From Tepidimonas fonticaldi (GTDB lineage Bacteria; Pseudomonadota; Gammaproteobacteria; Burkholderiales; Burkholderiaceae_C), in assembly GCF_007556755.1 (NCBI RefSeq), contig NZ_VJOO01000009.1, positions 1 to 64,000 of the forward strand: DNA of 64,000 nucleotides. The letters run 5' to 3'. Of this stretch, positions 52,991 to 62,745 are shown one piece after another. The translations under genes were made by a program, and so were the position numbers. Under the pieces are notes generated by a model. The model was not told the DNA's origin, did not search any database, and saw only the letters and a list, made by a program, of their open reading frames with translations. Within the stretch, counting starts at the first letter, position 1. Every line of letters starts with the position of its first letter.

Positions 52991-54172
52991 ATGACCCACT
53001 TGCCCGGCCTCGATTTCCAGCTCGGTGACGACATCGATGCGCTGCGCGACGCGGTGCGCGCCTTTGCCCAGGCCGAAATCGCCCCGCGGGCCGCGGAGAT
53101 CGACCGCACCGACCAGTTCCCGATGGACCTGTGGCGCAAGATGGGCGAGCTGGGCGTGCTCGGCATCACCGTGGAGGAGGAGTACGGCGGTGCGGCCATG
53201 GGCTATCTGGCGCACATGATCGCGATGGAGGAAATCAGCCGCGCCAGCGCGTCGGTAGGCCTGTCGTACGGTGCGCATTCCAACCTGTGCGTCAACCAGA
53301 TCCGCCGCAACGGCACCGAGGCGCAGAAGCGCAAATACCTGCCCAAGCTGATCACCGGCGAGCATGTCGGCGCGCTGGCGATGAGCGAGCCCGGCGCCGG
53401 CTCCGACGTGGTGAGCATGAAGCTGCGCGCCGAGGACAAGGGCGGCTACTACCTGCTCAACGGCAGCAAGATGTGGATCACCAACGGCCCCGACGCCGAC
53501 ACGCTGGTGGTCTATGCCAAGACCGAGCCCGAGCTGGGCGCGCGCGGCATCACCGCCTTCCTGATCGAAAAGGGCATGAAGGGCTTTTCCATCGCGCAGA
53601 AGCTCGACAAGCTGGGCATGCGCGGCAGCCACACCGGCGAGCTGGTGTTCCAGAACGTCGAGGTGCCGGCGGAGAACATCCTGGGCGGCCTCAACAACGG
53701 CGTCAAGGTGCTGATGAGCGGGCTGGACTACGAGCGCGCGGTGCTCGCCGCGGGGCCCGTCGGCATCATGCAGGCGGTGATGGACAACGTCATCCCCTAC
53801 ATCCACGACCGCAAGCAGTTCGGCCAGAGCATCGGCGAGTTCCAGTTGATTCAGGGCAAGGTCGCCGACATGTACACCACGCTGCAGGCGGCGCGCTCGT
53901 TCCTGTACACCGTCGGCAAGAACCTGGACCGGCTGGGCGCGGCGCATGTGCGGCAGGTGCGCAAGGACTGCGCCAGCGTCATCCTGTGGTGTGCCGAGCA
54001 GGCCACCAAGATGGCTGGCGACGGCATCCAGATCTTCGGCGGCAACGGCTACATCAATGAGTATCCGCTCGGCCGCCTGTGGCGCGATGCCAAGCTGTAC
54101 GAGATCGGTGCCGGCACCAGCGAGATCCGGCGCATGCTGATCGGCCGCGAACTGTTCGCGGAGACCCTGTAA
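52991..54172 (+). CDS. liuA: Isovaleryl-CoA dehydrogenase
   Basis: FAD-dependent acyl-CoA dehydrogenase of 393 residues, third step of leucine degradation. The catalytic base is E248 in [14 protein letters not shown], the position characteristic of isovaleryl-CoA dehydrogenase rather than of the C-terminal Glu type. Other marks: [43 protein letters not shown] and [10 protein letters not shown], where the Gly-Ala replaces the usual YEGT Glu. AGGAGACGACCC sets the ATG. The stop overlaps the next gene by one base (TAATG). Confidence 0.95.
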   Translation: MTHLPGLDFQLGDDIDALRDAVRAFAQAEIAPRAAEIDRTDQFPMDLWRKMGELGVLGITVEEEYGGAAMGYLAHMIAMEEISRASASVGLSYGAHSNLCVNQIRRNGTEAQKRKYLPKLITGEHVGALAMSEPGAGSDVVSMKLRAEDKGGYYLLNGSKMWITNGPDADTLVVYAKTEPELGARGITAFLIEKGMKGFSIAQKLDKLGMRGSHTGELVFQNVEVPAENILGGLNNGVKVLMSGLDYERAVLAAGPVGIMQAVMDNVIPYIHDRKQFGQSIGEFQLIQGKVADMYTTLQAARSFLYTVGKNLDRLGAAHVRQVRKDCASVILWCAEQATKMAGDGIQIFGGNGYINEYPLGRLWRDAKLYEIGAGTSEIRRMLIGRELFAETL

Positions 54173-54834
54173 TGCCCCTGCGCCACCTGCTGGCCCACAA
54201 CCGCGACTGGGCGTCGCGGATGGAGGCGGAACGCCCGGGGTTCTTCTCGGGGCTGGCCGGGCAGCAGTCGCCGCGCTACATGTGGATCGGCTGCTCCGAC
54301 AGCCGGGTGCCGGCCAACCAGATCACCGGGTTGGAGCCGGGCGAGGTCTTCGTGCACCGCAACGTGGCCAACGTGGTGGTGCCCACCGACCTGAACTGCC
54401 TGACCACCATCCAGTACGCGGTGGACATGCTGCACGTGGAGCATGTGATGGTGGTCGGCCACTACGGTTGCGGCGGGGTGCATGCCGTGCTGGAGGGCAT
54501 ACGCGTCGGCTTGGCCGACAACTGGCTGCGCCATGTGCGCGACGTGGCGGACCGCCACCAGCGCCTGCTGCAGGTGGCGCCCGCCGAGCGCCGGCTGGAC
54601 GTGCTGTGCGAGCTCAACGTCATCGAGCAGGTGCGGCACGTTGCGCAGTCCACGGTCATCCAGGACGCCTGGGCGCGCGGCCAGCCCGTCATGCTGCACG
54701 GCTGGGTGTACGGCCTCAAGGACGGCCTGCTGCAGGACCTGCGCGTGTCCATGCGCGGCGCCGACGAGGTGGAAGCCGCTCATCGCGCCGCCTGCGAGGG
54801 GGTCGCGCAACGCCACGGGCTCGTTCTGTCATGA
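54172..54834 (+). CDS. can: Beta-class carbonic anhydrase
   Basis: A 220-residue beta-carbonic anhydrase; zinc ligands are C41 with D43 in CSDSR, and H97 and C100 in GHYGCGGV. It begins in the ATG that overlaps the isovaleryl-CoA dehydrogenase stop, so it is made with a leucine-degradation enzyme. The obvious reason is bicarbonate supply for biotin-dependent methylcrotonyl-CoA carboxylase, although that carboxylase is not in the window. It could also buffer CO2 generally. Confidence 0.95.
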   Translation: MPLRHLLAHNRDWASRMEAERPGFFSGLAGQQSPRYMWIGCSDSRVPANQITGLEPGEVFVHRNVANVVVPTDLNCLTTIQYAVDMLHVEHVMVVGHYGCGGVHAVLEGIRVGLADNWLRHVRDVADRHQRLLQVAPAERRLDVLCELNVIEQVRHVAQSTVIQDAWARGQPVMLHGWVYGLKDGLLQDLRVSMRGADEVEAAHRAACEGVAQRHGLVLS

Positions 54835-54867
54835 TGGCGCGGTGTCCACCGCCGTAGGAAAGACCGC

Positions 54868-56757
54868 ATGCTGCCGCGCCGACTCGACTCCTCGCTCGCC
54901 TACGACATCGCCCGCGCGATGATCGATGGCTTCAACCGCCACTACCGGCTCTTTCGCACCGAGTCGGCCCGCGCCAAGCACCGCTTCGAGACCGCGGACT
55001 GGGTGGGCCAGCAGCGGGCGCAGCGCGAGCGCATCGAGTTCTACGACCTGCGCGTCAAGGAGTGCGTCACGCGCCTGGAGCGGGAGTTCCACGCCTCGCA
55101 GCAGCCGATGGAGGTGTGGCAGCAGGTCAAGCTGCTCTACATCGGCATGCTGGTGGATCACCGCCAGCCGGAGCTGGCCGAGACCTTCTTCAACTCGGTC
55201 ACGACCAAGATCCTGCACCGCAGCTATTTCCAGAACGATTTCATCTTCGTGCGGCCGGCCATCAGCACCGAGTACATCGAGCCGGAAGACCCCAAATCGC
55301 ACACCACCTACCGCTGCTACTACCCCAAGTCGGTCGATGAACTGCCCGCCACCCTGACCCGCCTGATCGAGGACTTTGGCCTGCGCGTCCCGTTCGAGGA
55401 CCTGGCGCGCGACGTGGGCGACGTGCTGGCGGCGCTGCTGCCGCTGTTCGACCATGGCCGCCTGCGGGCCAACTTCCAGATTCAGGTGCTGGACAGCCTG
55501 TTCTACCGCAACAAAGGGGCGTACGCGGTGGGCAAGCTGATCAACGGCTTTCAGGAGGTGCCCTTTGCCCTGCCCATCCTGCACGGGGCGGCCGGTCGGC
55601 TCGTCATCGACGCGCTGCTGCACGGCGAGGACGACCTGCTGATGATCTTCAGCTTCGCGCGGGCCTACTTCATGGTGGACATGGAGGTGCCCAGCGCCTA
55701 CGTGCAGTTCCTGCGCAGCATGATGCCGCGCAAACCCCGCGCGGAGTTCTACAACGCGCTGGGCCTGGCCAAGCAGGGCAAGACGCTTTTCTACCGCGAC
55801 TTCCTCTACCACCTGCGGCACAGCACCGACCAGTTCCGCATCGCCCCCGGCATCAAGGGCATGGTCATGCTGGTGTTCGACCTGCCGAGCTTTCCGTTCG
55901 TGTTCAAGGTCATCAAGGACTACTTCCCGCCGCAAAAGGACACGACGCGCGAGCAGATCCGCGGCAAATACCAGCTCGTCAAACAGCACGACCGCGTCGG
56001 CCGCATGGCCGATACGCTGGAGTTCAGCGGCGTGGGCTTCCCCCGCGAGCGGTTCACCGACGAGCTGATCGAGGAAATCCAGAAGTTCGCGCCCAGCCAG
56101 ATCGAGATCGGCGACCGCAACGGCGACGGCAACGTCGAGGTCTTCCTCAAGCACGTCTACATCGAGCGGCGCATGATCCCGCTCAACATCTACCTGCAGG
56201 AGTGCTTCGACACCCTGAGCAAGGATCCGGGCAATGCAACGGCCCGCCAGCAGCTCGAGCATGCCGTCATCGAGTACGGCAACGCGATCAAGGACCTGGT
56301 GGCGGCCAACATCTTCCCCGGCGACATGCTGTGGAAGAACTTTGGCATCACGCGCCACGGCAAGGTGGTGTTCTACGACTACGACGAGATCGAGTACATC
56401 ACCGACTGCAACTTCCGCCGCGTGCCGCCGCCGCGCGACGAGGACGACGAGATGAGCGGCGAGGTCTGGTATTCGGTGGGGCCGCACGACGTCTTCCCCG
56501 AGACCTTTGGCCCCTTCCTGCTGGGCAACCCGATGGTGCGCGAAATCTTCATGCGCCACCATGGCGACTTGCTGGATGTGGCCTTCTGGCAGGGCCACAA
56601 GGAGCGCATCCTGGCCGGCCACGTCCACGACGTTTTCCCCTACGAGCGCGAGCGGCGTTTCTGCGCGCAGCGCGCCGTGCCCCTTTCCCCCACGGCCGAG
56701 GCCGCGAATGCGCCGGCCGCCACCTCCACCCTCCATCCGACAGGAGCCACAGCATGA
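54868..56757 (+). CDS. aceK: Isocitrate dehydrogenase kinase/phosphatase
   Basis: Bifunctional enzyme of 629 residues that phosphorylates and reactivates isocitrate dehydrogenase, steering isocitrate to the glyoxylate shunt. The N-terminal regulatory half is followed by the kinase fold: [18 protein letters not shown] holds the ATP-binding Lys, and [25 protein letters not shown] (shown in parts: [22 protein letters not shown]) holds the catalytic and metal Asp residues. The last 30 residues are an Ala/Pro tail. No aceA or aceB is adjacent: it lies in the LiuR operon, 33 bp after can, and overlaps the thiolase by 4 bp. Confidence 0.96.
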   Translation: MLPRRLDSSLAYDIARAMIDGFNRHYRLFRTESARAKHRFETADWVGQQRAQRERIEFYDLRVKECVTRLEREFHASQQPMEVWQQVKLLYIGMLVDHRQPELAETFFNSVTTKILHRSYFQNDFIFVRPAISTEYIEPEDPKSHTTYRCYYPKSVDELPATLTRLIEDFGLRVPFEDLARDVGDVLAALLPLFDHGRLRANFQIQVLDSLFYRNKGAYAVGKLINGFQEVPFALPILHGAAGRLVIDALLHGEDDLLMIFSFARAYFMVDMEVPSAYVQFLRSMMPRKPRAEFYNALGLAKQGKTLFYRDFLYHLRHSTDQFRIAPGIKGMVMLVFDLPSFPFVFKVIKDYFPPQKDTTREQIRGKYQLVKQHDRVGRMADTLEFSGVGFPRERFTDELIEEIQKFAPSQIEIGDRNGDGNVEVFLKHVYIERRMIPLNIYLQECFDTLSKDPGNATARQQLEHAVIEYGNAIKDLVAANIFPGDMLWKNFGITRHGKVVFYDYDEIEYITDCNFRRVPPPRDEDDEMSGEVWYSVGPHDVFPETFGPFLLGNPMVREIFMRHHGDLLDVAFWQGHKERILAGHVHDVFPYERERRFCAQRAVPLSPTAEAANAPAATSTLHPTGATA

Positions 56758-57941
56758 GCCAAGCCGATCCGATCGTCATCGTCGGTGCCGCGCGCACCCC
56801 CATGGGCAGCTTCCAGGGCGACTTTTCCGCGCTGGCCGCGCACGACTTGGGCGCCGCCGCCATCCGCGCCGCCGTGGAGCGCGCGGGCATCCAGCCCGAT
56901 GCGGTGGACGAGGTGCTGATGGGCAACTGCCTGATGGCCGGCCAGGGGCAGGCCCCGGCGCGGCAGGCGGCGCTCAAGGCCGGCCTGCCCAAGAGCGCGG
57001 GCGCGGTGACGCTGTCCAAGATGTGCGGCTCGGGCATGCGCGCGGCGATGTTTGCCCACGACATGCTCGCGGCGGGCACGGCGGACGTCATGGTCGCCGG
57101 CGGCATGGAAAGCATGACCAACGCGCCGTACCTGCTGCTCAAGGGCCGCGGCGGCTACCGCATGGGGCACGACCGCGTCTTCGACCACATGATGCTCGAC
57201 GGCCTGGAGGACGCCTACGAGCCCGGCCGCAGCATGGGCACCTTCGGCGAGGACTGCGCCGCCAAGTACCAGTTCACCCGCGAGCAGCAGGATGCGTTTG
57301 CCACCGCCTCGGTGACACGGGCCCAGAAAGCCGTGGCCGACGGCAGCTTCGCGGCCGAGATCACCCCCGTCACCGTCAAGGAGCGCGCCGGCGAGCGCGT
57401 CGTTGCCAGCGACGAGGGCCCGGGCAAGATCAAGCTCGACAAGATCCCGCAGCTCAAGCCCGCGTTCAAAAAGGACGGCACCATCACGGCCGCCTCCAGC
57501 TCGTCGATCAACGACGGTGCGGCGGCCCTGGTGCTGATGCGCGCCTCCACCGCCGAGCGGCTGGGCTGCACGCCGCTGGCGCGCATCGTCGGCCACGCCA
57601 CCCATGCGCAGGAGCCCAACTGGTTCACCACCGCGCCGGTCGGCGCCACGCGCAAGCTGCTCGCCAAGACGGGCTGGCAAGTGTCCGACGTGCAGCTGTG
57701 GGAGGTCAACGAGGCCTTTGCCGTCGTGCCGATGGCGCTGATGGCCGAGCTGGGCGTCTCCCACGACATCGTCAACGTGCACGGCGGCGCCTGCGCACTG
57801 GGGCACCCGATCGGCGCCAGCGGCGCGCGCATCATGGTGACGCTGATGTATGCGCTCAAGGCGCGCGGCCTCAAGCGCGGCGTGGCCACGCTGTGCATCG
57901 GCGGCGGCGAGGGCACCGCCATCGCGCTGGAGATGCTCTGA
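56754..57941 (+). CDS. Acetyl-CoA acetyltransferase (thiolase II)
   Basis: A 395-residue thiolase joining or cleaving acetoacetyl-CoA. The first cysteine is in [12 protein letters not shown] (about residue 91), [10 protein letters not shown] follows, and the C-terminal [26 protein letters not shown] (His) and the last Cys in CIGGGEGTA complete the site. In this operon it would finish leucine (acetoacetate) degradation or serve polyhydroxybutyrate synthesis. ATG overlaps the aceK stop; the run ends here, facing the Uma2 gene 26 bp on. Confidence 0.94.
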   Translation: MSQADPIVIVGAARTPMGSFQGDFSALAAHDLGAAAIRAAVERAGIQPDAVDEVLMGNCLMAGQGQAPARQAALKAGLPKSAGAVTLSKMCGSGMRAAMFAHDMLAAGTADVMVAGGMESMTNAPYLLLKGRGGYRMGHDRVFDHMMLDGLEDAYEPGRSMGTFGEDCAAKYQFTREQQDAFATASVTRAQKAVADGSFAAEITPVTVKERAGERVVASDEGPGKIKLDKIPQLKPAFKKDGTITAASSSSINDGAAALVLMRASTAERLGCTPLARIVGHATHAQEPNWFTTAPVGATRKLLAKTGWQVSDVQLWEVNEAFAVVPMALMAELGVSHDIVNVHGGACALGHPIGASGARIMVTLMYALKARGLKRGVATLCIGGGEGTAIALEML

Positions 57942-57967
57942 TGCGCGCGGCGGCGCGGCGCCGAGGC

Positions 57968-58525
57968 TCAGCCCAGCAGGGCCGACAGCGGGCCGCGCCA
58001 GCCGATGCTGGTCAGTTCCGCTTCGGCCTGTATCCCTTCGACGACGTGGTGCTCGAAGCGCCCCTCGGCGTTGCGGCGGAATACCTCCAGCCGCAGGCGC
58101 GCGGGGTCGAGCAGCGCGTACTCGCGAACGCTGGGCAGGCGCTGCAGGCTGAGGAATTTTTCCCCGCGGTCGTACGCGGCCGTGGAGGGCGACAGCACCT
58201 CCAGCACCAGGACGGGTGCGCGCAGCGCCGTGGCGTCCGGGTCGTCCAGATCCTGCGGGTCGCAGGTGACGACCACATCGGGGTAGAACCAGTGCTGCGC
58301 CGCGTCCACCGCCACCCGCACGTCGCTGACGAACACCTGGCAAGGCGTATCCTGCAGATGCCGCTGCAGCGTCATCGCCGTGGCCAGCGTGGCGCGGTTG
58401 TGTCGCAGCGAGCCGCCCGTCATCGCATACACCTCGCCGCGCCAGAAGTCGTGACGCACCGTTTGCGTACTTTCCCAACGCAGGTATTCCTCGAGGCTCT
58501 GGCGGGCGGAGGCGGCTCGACCCAT
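57968..58525 (-). CDS. Uma2-family (DUF820) restriction endonuclease-fold protein
   Basis: A 185-residue PD-(D/E)XK-like protein. The nuclease core shows FYPDVVVTCD and PVLVLEVLSPSTAAYDRGEKF (about residues 100-150), the Asp and Glu-x-Leu pattern of Uma2 proteins. These are abundant in Cyanobacteria and scattered in Proteobacteria, often as mobile orphans with unknown role. AAAGGAGC gives the ATG at 58525. GATAG and CTATC form a 5-bp inverted repeat 25 bp upstream (58550-58564), perhaps a small operator. It sits between the thiolase and an acyl-CoA dehydrogenase gene, unrelated to either. Confidence 0.85.
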   Translation of the reverse strand: MGRAASARQSLEEYLRWESTQTVRHDFWRGEVYAMTGGSLRHNRATLATAMTLQRHLQDTPCQVFVSDVRVAVDAAQHWFYPDVVVTCDPQDLDDPDATALRAPVLVLEVLSPSTAAYDRGEKFLSLQRLPSVREYALLDPARLRLEVFRRNAEGRFEHHVVEGIQAEAELTSIGWRGPLSALLG

Positions 58526-58674
58526 GGGGGCTCCTTTGGGCGGGGGACGGATAGAAAGCCTATCGTAGTGGATCGGCAAGGCGGGTGCCAGCCCACGGCA
58601 CCGCAGCCGACGATGGCCCCCTTGCGCGTCCGCCCGCAGGGATGGGCCTTTGATCGAGACGAGGACATCCAACG

Positions 58675-59802
58675 ATGCTGTTGACCGACGACCAACACAT
58701 GATTCGCGACGCGGTGCGCGCCTATGCCCGCGAGCAGCTTTGGCCCCATGCCGCGCGCTGGGATCTGGAGCACACCTTCCCGCGCGAGGCGCACCGCGCC
58801 CTGGCGGAGCTGGGCTGCTACGGCGTGTGCGTGCCGCCGGAGTACGGCGGCGCCGGGCTGGATTACCTGAGCCTGGCGCTGGTGCTGGAGGAGATCGCCG
58901 CCGGCGACGGCGGCACCAGCACCGCCATCAGCGTCAACAACTGCCCGGTGTGTGCGATCCTGCTGCGCTACGGCAGCGAGGCGCAGAAGCGCCGCTGGCT
59001 CACCCCCTTGGCGCGCGGCGAGATGCTGGGCGCCTTCTGCCTGACCGAACCGCACGTGGGCTCGGATGCGGCGGCGCTGCGCACCACCGCGCGGCGCGAC
59101 GGCGACGCCTACGTGCTCGACGGCGTCAAGCAGTTCATCACCAGCGGCAAGAACGGGCAGGTGGCCATCGTCATCGCTGTGACCGACAAGGCCGCCGGCA
59201 AGCGGGGCATGAGCGCCTTCCTCGTGCCGACCGACACACCCGGCTATATCGTCGAGCGGCTGGAGGACAAGGTCGGCCAGCACTCCAGCGACACGGCGCA
59301 GATCCGCTTCGACGGCTGCCGCATCCCGCTGGAAAACCGCATCGGCGAGGAGGGCGAGGGCTACCGAATCGCCCTGTCGGCGCTGGAGGGCGGGCGCATC
59401 GGGATCGCGGCGCAAAGCGTCGGCATGGCGCGCAGCGCGCTGGAGGTGGCGATCGACTACGCCAAGCAGCGCGAAAGCTTCGGCAAGCCGATCTTCGAGC
59501 ACCAGGCGGTGGGCTTTCGCCTGGCCGAGGCGGCGGCGCGGCTGGAGGCGGCGCGCCAGCTCACCTGGCACGCCGCGGCGCTGCGCGACGCCGGCCAGCC
59601 ATGCCTGAAGGAGGCGGCCATGGCCAAGCTGATCGCCAGCGAAACGGCCGAGTGGGTCTGCTCGGTGGCGATCCAGACGCTGGGCGGCTACGGCTACGTG
59701 CGCGACTTCCCGGTCGAGCGCATCTGGCGCGACGTGCGCGTCTGCCAAATCTACGAGGGCACCAGCGACGTGCAGAAAATCCTGATCCAGCGCGCCCTGT
59801 GA
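58675..59802 (+). CDS. Acyl-CoA dehydrogenase, short/medium-chain type
   Basis: A 375-residue FAD enzyme, distinct from the isovaleryl-CoA dehydrogenase: here the catalytic Glu is in the C-terminal IYEGTSDVQKILIQRAL block. LTEPHVGSDAAALRT, GVKQFITSGKNG and LGGYGYVRDFPVERIWRDVR are standard. Short- or branched-chain substrates are likely; closer assignment is not justified. The upstream GACGAGGACA supports the ATG. It has no LiuR operator of its own. Confidence 0.92.
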   Translation: MLLTDDQHMIRDAVRAYAREQLWPHAARWDLEHTFPREAHRALAELGCYGVCVPPEYGGAGLDYLSLALVLEEIAAGDGGTSTAISVNNCPVCAILLRYGSEAQKRRWLTPLARGEMLGAFCLTEPHVGSDAAALRTTARRDGDAYVLDGVKQFITSGKNGQVAIVIAVTDKAAGKRGMSAFLVPTDTPGYIVERLEDKVGQHSSDTAQIRFDGCRIPLENRIGEEGEGYRIALSALEGGRIGIAAQSVGMARSALEVAIDYAKQRESFGKPIFEHQAVGFRLAEAAARLEAARQLTWHAAALRDAGQPCLKEAAMAKLIASETAEWVCSVAIQTLGGYGYVRDFPVERIWRDVRVCQIYEGTSDVQKILIQRAL

Positions 59803-59841
59803 CGCGCGCCCGCGGCGCTGCTGCCGTCCGCGGGCGCGGCG

Positions 59842-59847
59842 TATGAT
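59842..59847 (+). promoter_or_regulatory. -10-like TATGAT before trkA
   Basis: TATGAT ends 9 nt before the trkA ATG at 59857; no Shine-Dalgarno is present in AGGCGCGCC. It fits the short-leader pattern seen for several other lead genes here. Confidence 0.4.
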
Positions 59848-59856
59848 AGGCGCGCC

Positions 59857-61248
59857 ATGAACATCATCATCTTCGGCGCCGGGCGGGTGGGGGAGAGCGT
59901 GGCCGAGAGCCTGGTGTCCGAGCAAAACGACATCACGGTCATCGACCAGGACCCGGCGCGGGTGCGCGCGCTGGAGGAGCGGCTCGACCTGCGCGGCGTG
60001 GTCGGCAATGGCATCCAGCCCTCGGTGCTGGCCGAGGCGGGTGCCAAGGATGCGGACATGGTGATTGCCTGCGCGGCGCTGGACGAATCCAACCTGGTGG
60101 TGTGCAAGGTGGCGCACGACGTGTTCCAGGTGCCGACGACCATCGCCCGGCTGCGCTCGCCGGAGTTCGAGGAGGGCAGCCCCCTGCTGGACAAGGCCGG
60201 CTTTGCGGTGGACCATGTGATCTGCCCGGAAGAGTCGGTGATGCGCTATATCCACCAGCTCATCGACTACCCCGAGGCGCTGCAGGTGGTGGAGTTTGCC
60301 GAGGGCCGGGTGTGCCTGATCGTCGTGCGCGCGGCGGCCGGTGGGGCGTTGGTGGGCCACACGATCGGGGAGTTTCGCGACCGTTTTCCGCAGGCCGAGA
60401 TGCGCGTGGTCGCCCTCTACCGGCTGGACGCCGAGGTGGAGGCGACCGCGCAGACCCGCATCCTGCCGGGGGACGAGGTATTCGTCCTGGCCGCCAGCGA
60501 CCAGATCCGCTGGGTGCTGGCGGCCATCCACAACATCGACCAGCCCGTGCAGCGGGTGATGATCGCCGGCGGGGGCAAGGTCGGGCTGCGGCTGGCCCGC
60601 TCCCTGGTCGGGCAGTGCGAGGTCAAGATCATCGAGAGCAACCCCCGGCGCTGCGAGTACCTGGCCAGCCAACTGCCGTCCAGCACGCTGGTGCTGCAGG
60701 GCGACAGCGTGGACGAAGCGCTGCTGGAGGAGGAAAACGTCGCCGACATGGACCTCTTCCTCGCGCTGACCAACGACGACGAGGACAACATCATGTCGGC
60801 CATGTTGGCCAAGCGGCTGGGCGCGCGCCGGGTGATGGCCTTGATCAATCGCCGCGCCTATGCCGAGATGATGCAGGGCAGCGCCATCGACATCGCGGTG
60901 TCGCCCGCGCAGACGGTGATCGGCGAGCTGCTGGCACACGTGCGCCGCGGCGACGTGGTGGCGGTGCACAGCCTGCGCCGCGGCGCCGCCGAGGCGCTGG
61001 AGGGCGTGGCGCGCGGCGACGTCAAGACCTCGCGGCTGGTCGGCCGGCGGGTGGAGGAAATCCGCCTGCCCAAGGGCGCGCGCATCGGCGCCATCGTGCG
61101 CGGCGAGGGGCGCGACGCCGAGGTGCTGATGCCGCACCACGACACGCTGATCCGCGCCGACGACCACATCGTCATCTTCATCCCCCACAAGCGCCTGGTG
61201 CGCGAGGTGGAAAAGCTCTTCCAGGTCGGGGCGACCTTCTTCGGCTGA
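59857..61248 (+). CDS. trkA: Trk potassium uptake regulatory subunit TrkA
   Basis: A 463-residue peripheral protein with the duplicated plan TrkA_N-TrkA_C-TrkA_N-TrkA_C. The two NAD-binding loops are FGAGRVGESVAESL (about residue 6) and AGGGKVGLRLARSL (about 235). It gates the membrane subunit TrkH, whose gene follows 31 bp later. Length and pattern are normal for Proteobacteria. Confidence 0.96.
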   Translation: MNIIIFGAGRVGESVAESLVSEQNDITVIDQDPARVRALEERLDLRGVVGNGIQPSVLAEAGAKDADMVIACAALDESNLVVCKVAHDVFQVPTTIARLRSPEFEEGSPLLDKAGFAVDHVICPEESVMRYIHQLIDYPEALQVVEFAEGRVCLIVVRAAAGGALVGHTIGEFRDRFPQAEMRVVALYRLDAEVEATAQTRILPGDEVFVLAASDQIRWVLAAIHNIDQPVQRVMIAGGGKVGLRLARSLVGQCEVKIIESNPRRCEYLASQLPSSTLVLQGDSVDEALLEEENVADMDLFLALTNDDEDNIMSAMLAKRLGARRVMALINRRAYAEMMQGSAIDIAVSPAQTVIGELLAHVRRGDVVAVHSLRRGAAEALEGVARGDVKTSRLVGRRVEEIRLPKGARIGAIVRGEGRDAEVLMPHHDTLIRADDHIVIFIPHKRLVREVEKLFQVGATFFG

Positions 61249-61279
61249 CACCCGCGGCCCGCACCCGCCATCCGCACGC

Positions 61280-62740
61280 ATGCAATCCCTCGGCCCCGCG
61301 CTCTACGTCTTTTCGCATGTGCTGATGGCCTTTTCCGTGGCCTTCGGGGTACCGATGGCGTGGGCCTGGTTCCACGACGACCTGACGCACGAGCTGCAGT
61401 GGGCCGCGTGCGCGGGGCTGACCCTGGCCAGCGGCGCGGTTCTGTGGCTGATCACGCGCTCGCGCCGGCGCGAGCTGATGCCGCGCGACGGCTTTTTGCT
61501 GGTCAATCTGGTGTGGCTGGTGCTGCCGGCGTACTCCGCCGTGCCGCTGATGCTGATGGTGCCCGGCATCACCTGGCACCACGCCTACTTCGAGGCCATG
61601 AGCGCGCTGACCGCCACCGGCGCCACGGCGCTGTCCGGGCTGGAGCGCTTGCCGGTGTCCATCAACATTTGGCGCTGCTTTTTGCAGTACGTGGGCGGCC
61701 TGGGCGTGATGCTGCTGGTGGTGGCGGTGCTGCCCATGCTGGGCCTGGGGGGCATGCAGCTCTACAAGGCCGAGACGCCCGGCCCCATGAAGGATGCCCG
61801 CCTGACCCCCCGCATCGCCGAGACCGCGCGCGGGCTGTGGGGGGTGTACTTCGGCTTTTCGGTGCTGTGCCTGCTGGCCTACCGCTGGGCCGGCATGGGC
61901 TGGGCCGACGCCTTCATGCACATGTGCTCGACCATGGGCTTGGCGGGGTTTTCGTCCTACGACGCCAGCATCGGCCACTTCCAGTCCGCAGCGGTGGAGT
62001 GGGTGGCCGTGGTGTTCATGGCGCTGGCGGGCATCAGCTTTCTGCGTTACTTCATGGTCCTGCGCGGGATGACGCTGCGCCCGCTGTGGAACGACCACGA
62101 AATCCGCACCTACGCCATCGTGCTGGCAGCCTCCATCGCGCTGGTGACGCTGATGCTGCTGGCCGAAGGGGTGTACGCCGACGGGCCGACGGCCGTGCGG
62201 CAGGCGGCCTTCCATGTGCTGTCGCTGGCCACGACCACCGGCTACGCCACGACGGACTATATGCAGTGGCCGGTGTTCATCCCCGTGTTCCTGTTGTTTT
62301 TGGGGACCTTCGTGTCGTGCGCCGGGTCCACCGGCGGCGGGATCAAGATGGTGCGCATGGTGCTGCTGGTCAAGCAGGCGCGGCGCGAGCTGGTGCGCAT
62401 CATCCACCCGCATGTGGTCAATCCGGTCACGCTGGGGGGGCAGGCCGTGCCGGCGCAGGTGATGGCGGCGGTGCTGGGCTTCATGCTCTTCTACGGTGCC
62501 GCAACCATGGGGCTGACGTTTTTGCTGCTGCTGTCGGGGCTGGATCTGGTGACGGCCTTCTCGGCCGTGGTGGCGACGGTCAACAACATCGGCCCCGGCC
62601 TGGGCGAGGTCGGCCCCGCCGGCAACTACGGCGGGTTGTCGCCGTTTCAGTTGTGGGTGCTGAGCTTTGCGATGCTGCTCGGGCGGCTGGAGCTGCTGAG
62701 CGTGCTGGTGCTGTTCACGCGGGCGTTTTGGCGGCGGTGA
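61280..62740 (+). CDS. trkH: Trk potassium transporter membrane subunit TrkH
   Basis: A 486-residue K+ translocating subunit with about ten membrane segments and four pore-like loops: FEAMSALTATGATALSGL, FMHMCSTMGLAGFSSYD, LSLATTTGYATTDYMQW and ATVNNIGPGLGEVGPAGNY, each with a central Gly replacing the K+-channel filter. Charged FVSCAGSTGGGIKMVRM lies in the mid-loop. It pairs with trkA. Together with the CPA2 antiporter at 9845 the cell can both import and release K+. Confidence 0.96.
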   Translation: MQSLGPALYVFSHVLMAFSVAFGVPMAWAWFHDDLTHELQWAACAGLTLASGAVLWLITRSRRRELMPRDGFLLVNLVWLVLPAYSAVPLMLMVPGITWHHAYFEAMSALTATGATALSGLERLPVSINIWRCFLQYVGGLGVMLLVVAVLPMLGLGGMQLYKAETPGPMKDARLTPRIAETARGLWGVYFGFSVLCLLAYRWAGMGWADAFMHMCSTMGLAGFSSYDASIGHFQSAAVEWVAVVFMALAGISFLRYFMVLRGMTLRPLWNDHEIRTYAIVLAASIALVTLMLLAEGVYADGPTAVRQAAFHVLSLATTTGYATTDYMQWPVFIPVFLLFLGTFVSCAGSTGGGIKMVRMVLLVKQARRELVRIIHPHVVNPVTLGGQAVPAQVMAAVLGFMLFYGAATMGLTFLLLLSGLDLVTAFSAVVATVNNIGPGLGEVGPAGNYGGLSPFQLWVLSFAMLLGRLELLSVLVLFTRAFWRR

Positions 62741-62745
62741 GGGGA

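Noticed and set aside
54829-56736. 635-codon minus-strand frame opposite aceK
   Set aside because: aceK is well conserved over its whole length; the antisense frame has no recognisable domain.
58420-61281. 953-codon minus-strand frame
   Set aside because: Opposite an acyl-CoA dehydrogenase and trkA, both clear; Asp/His/Leu-rich shadow translation.
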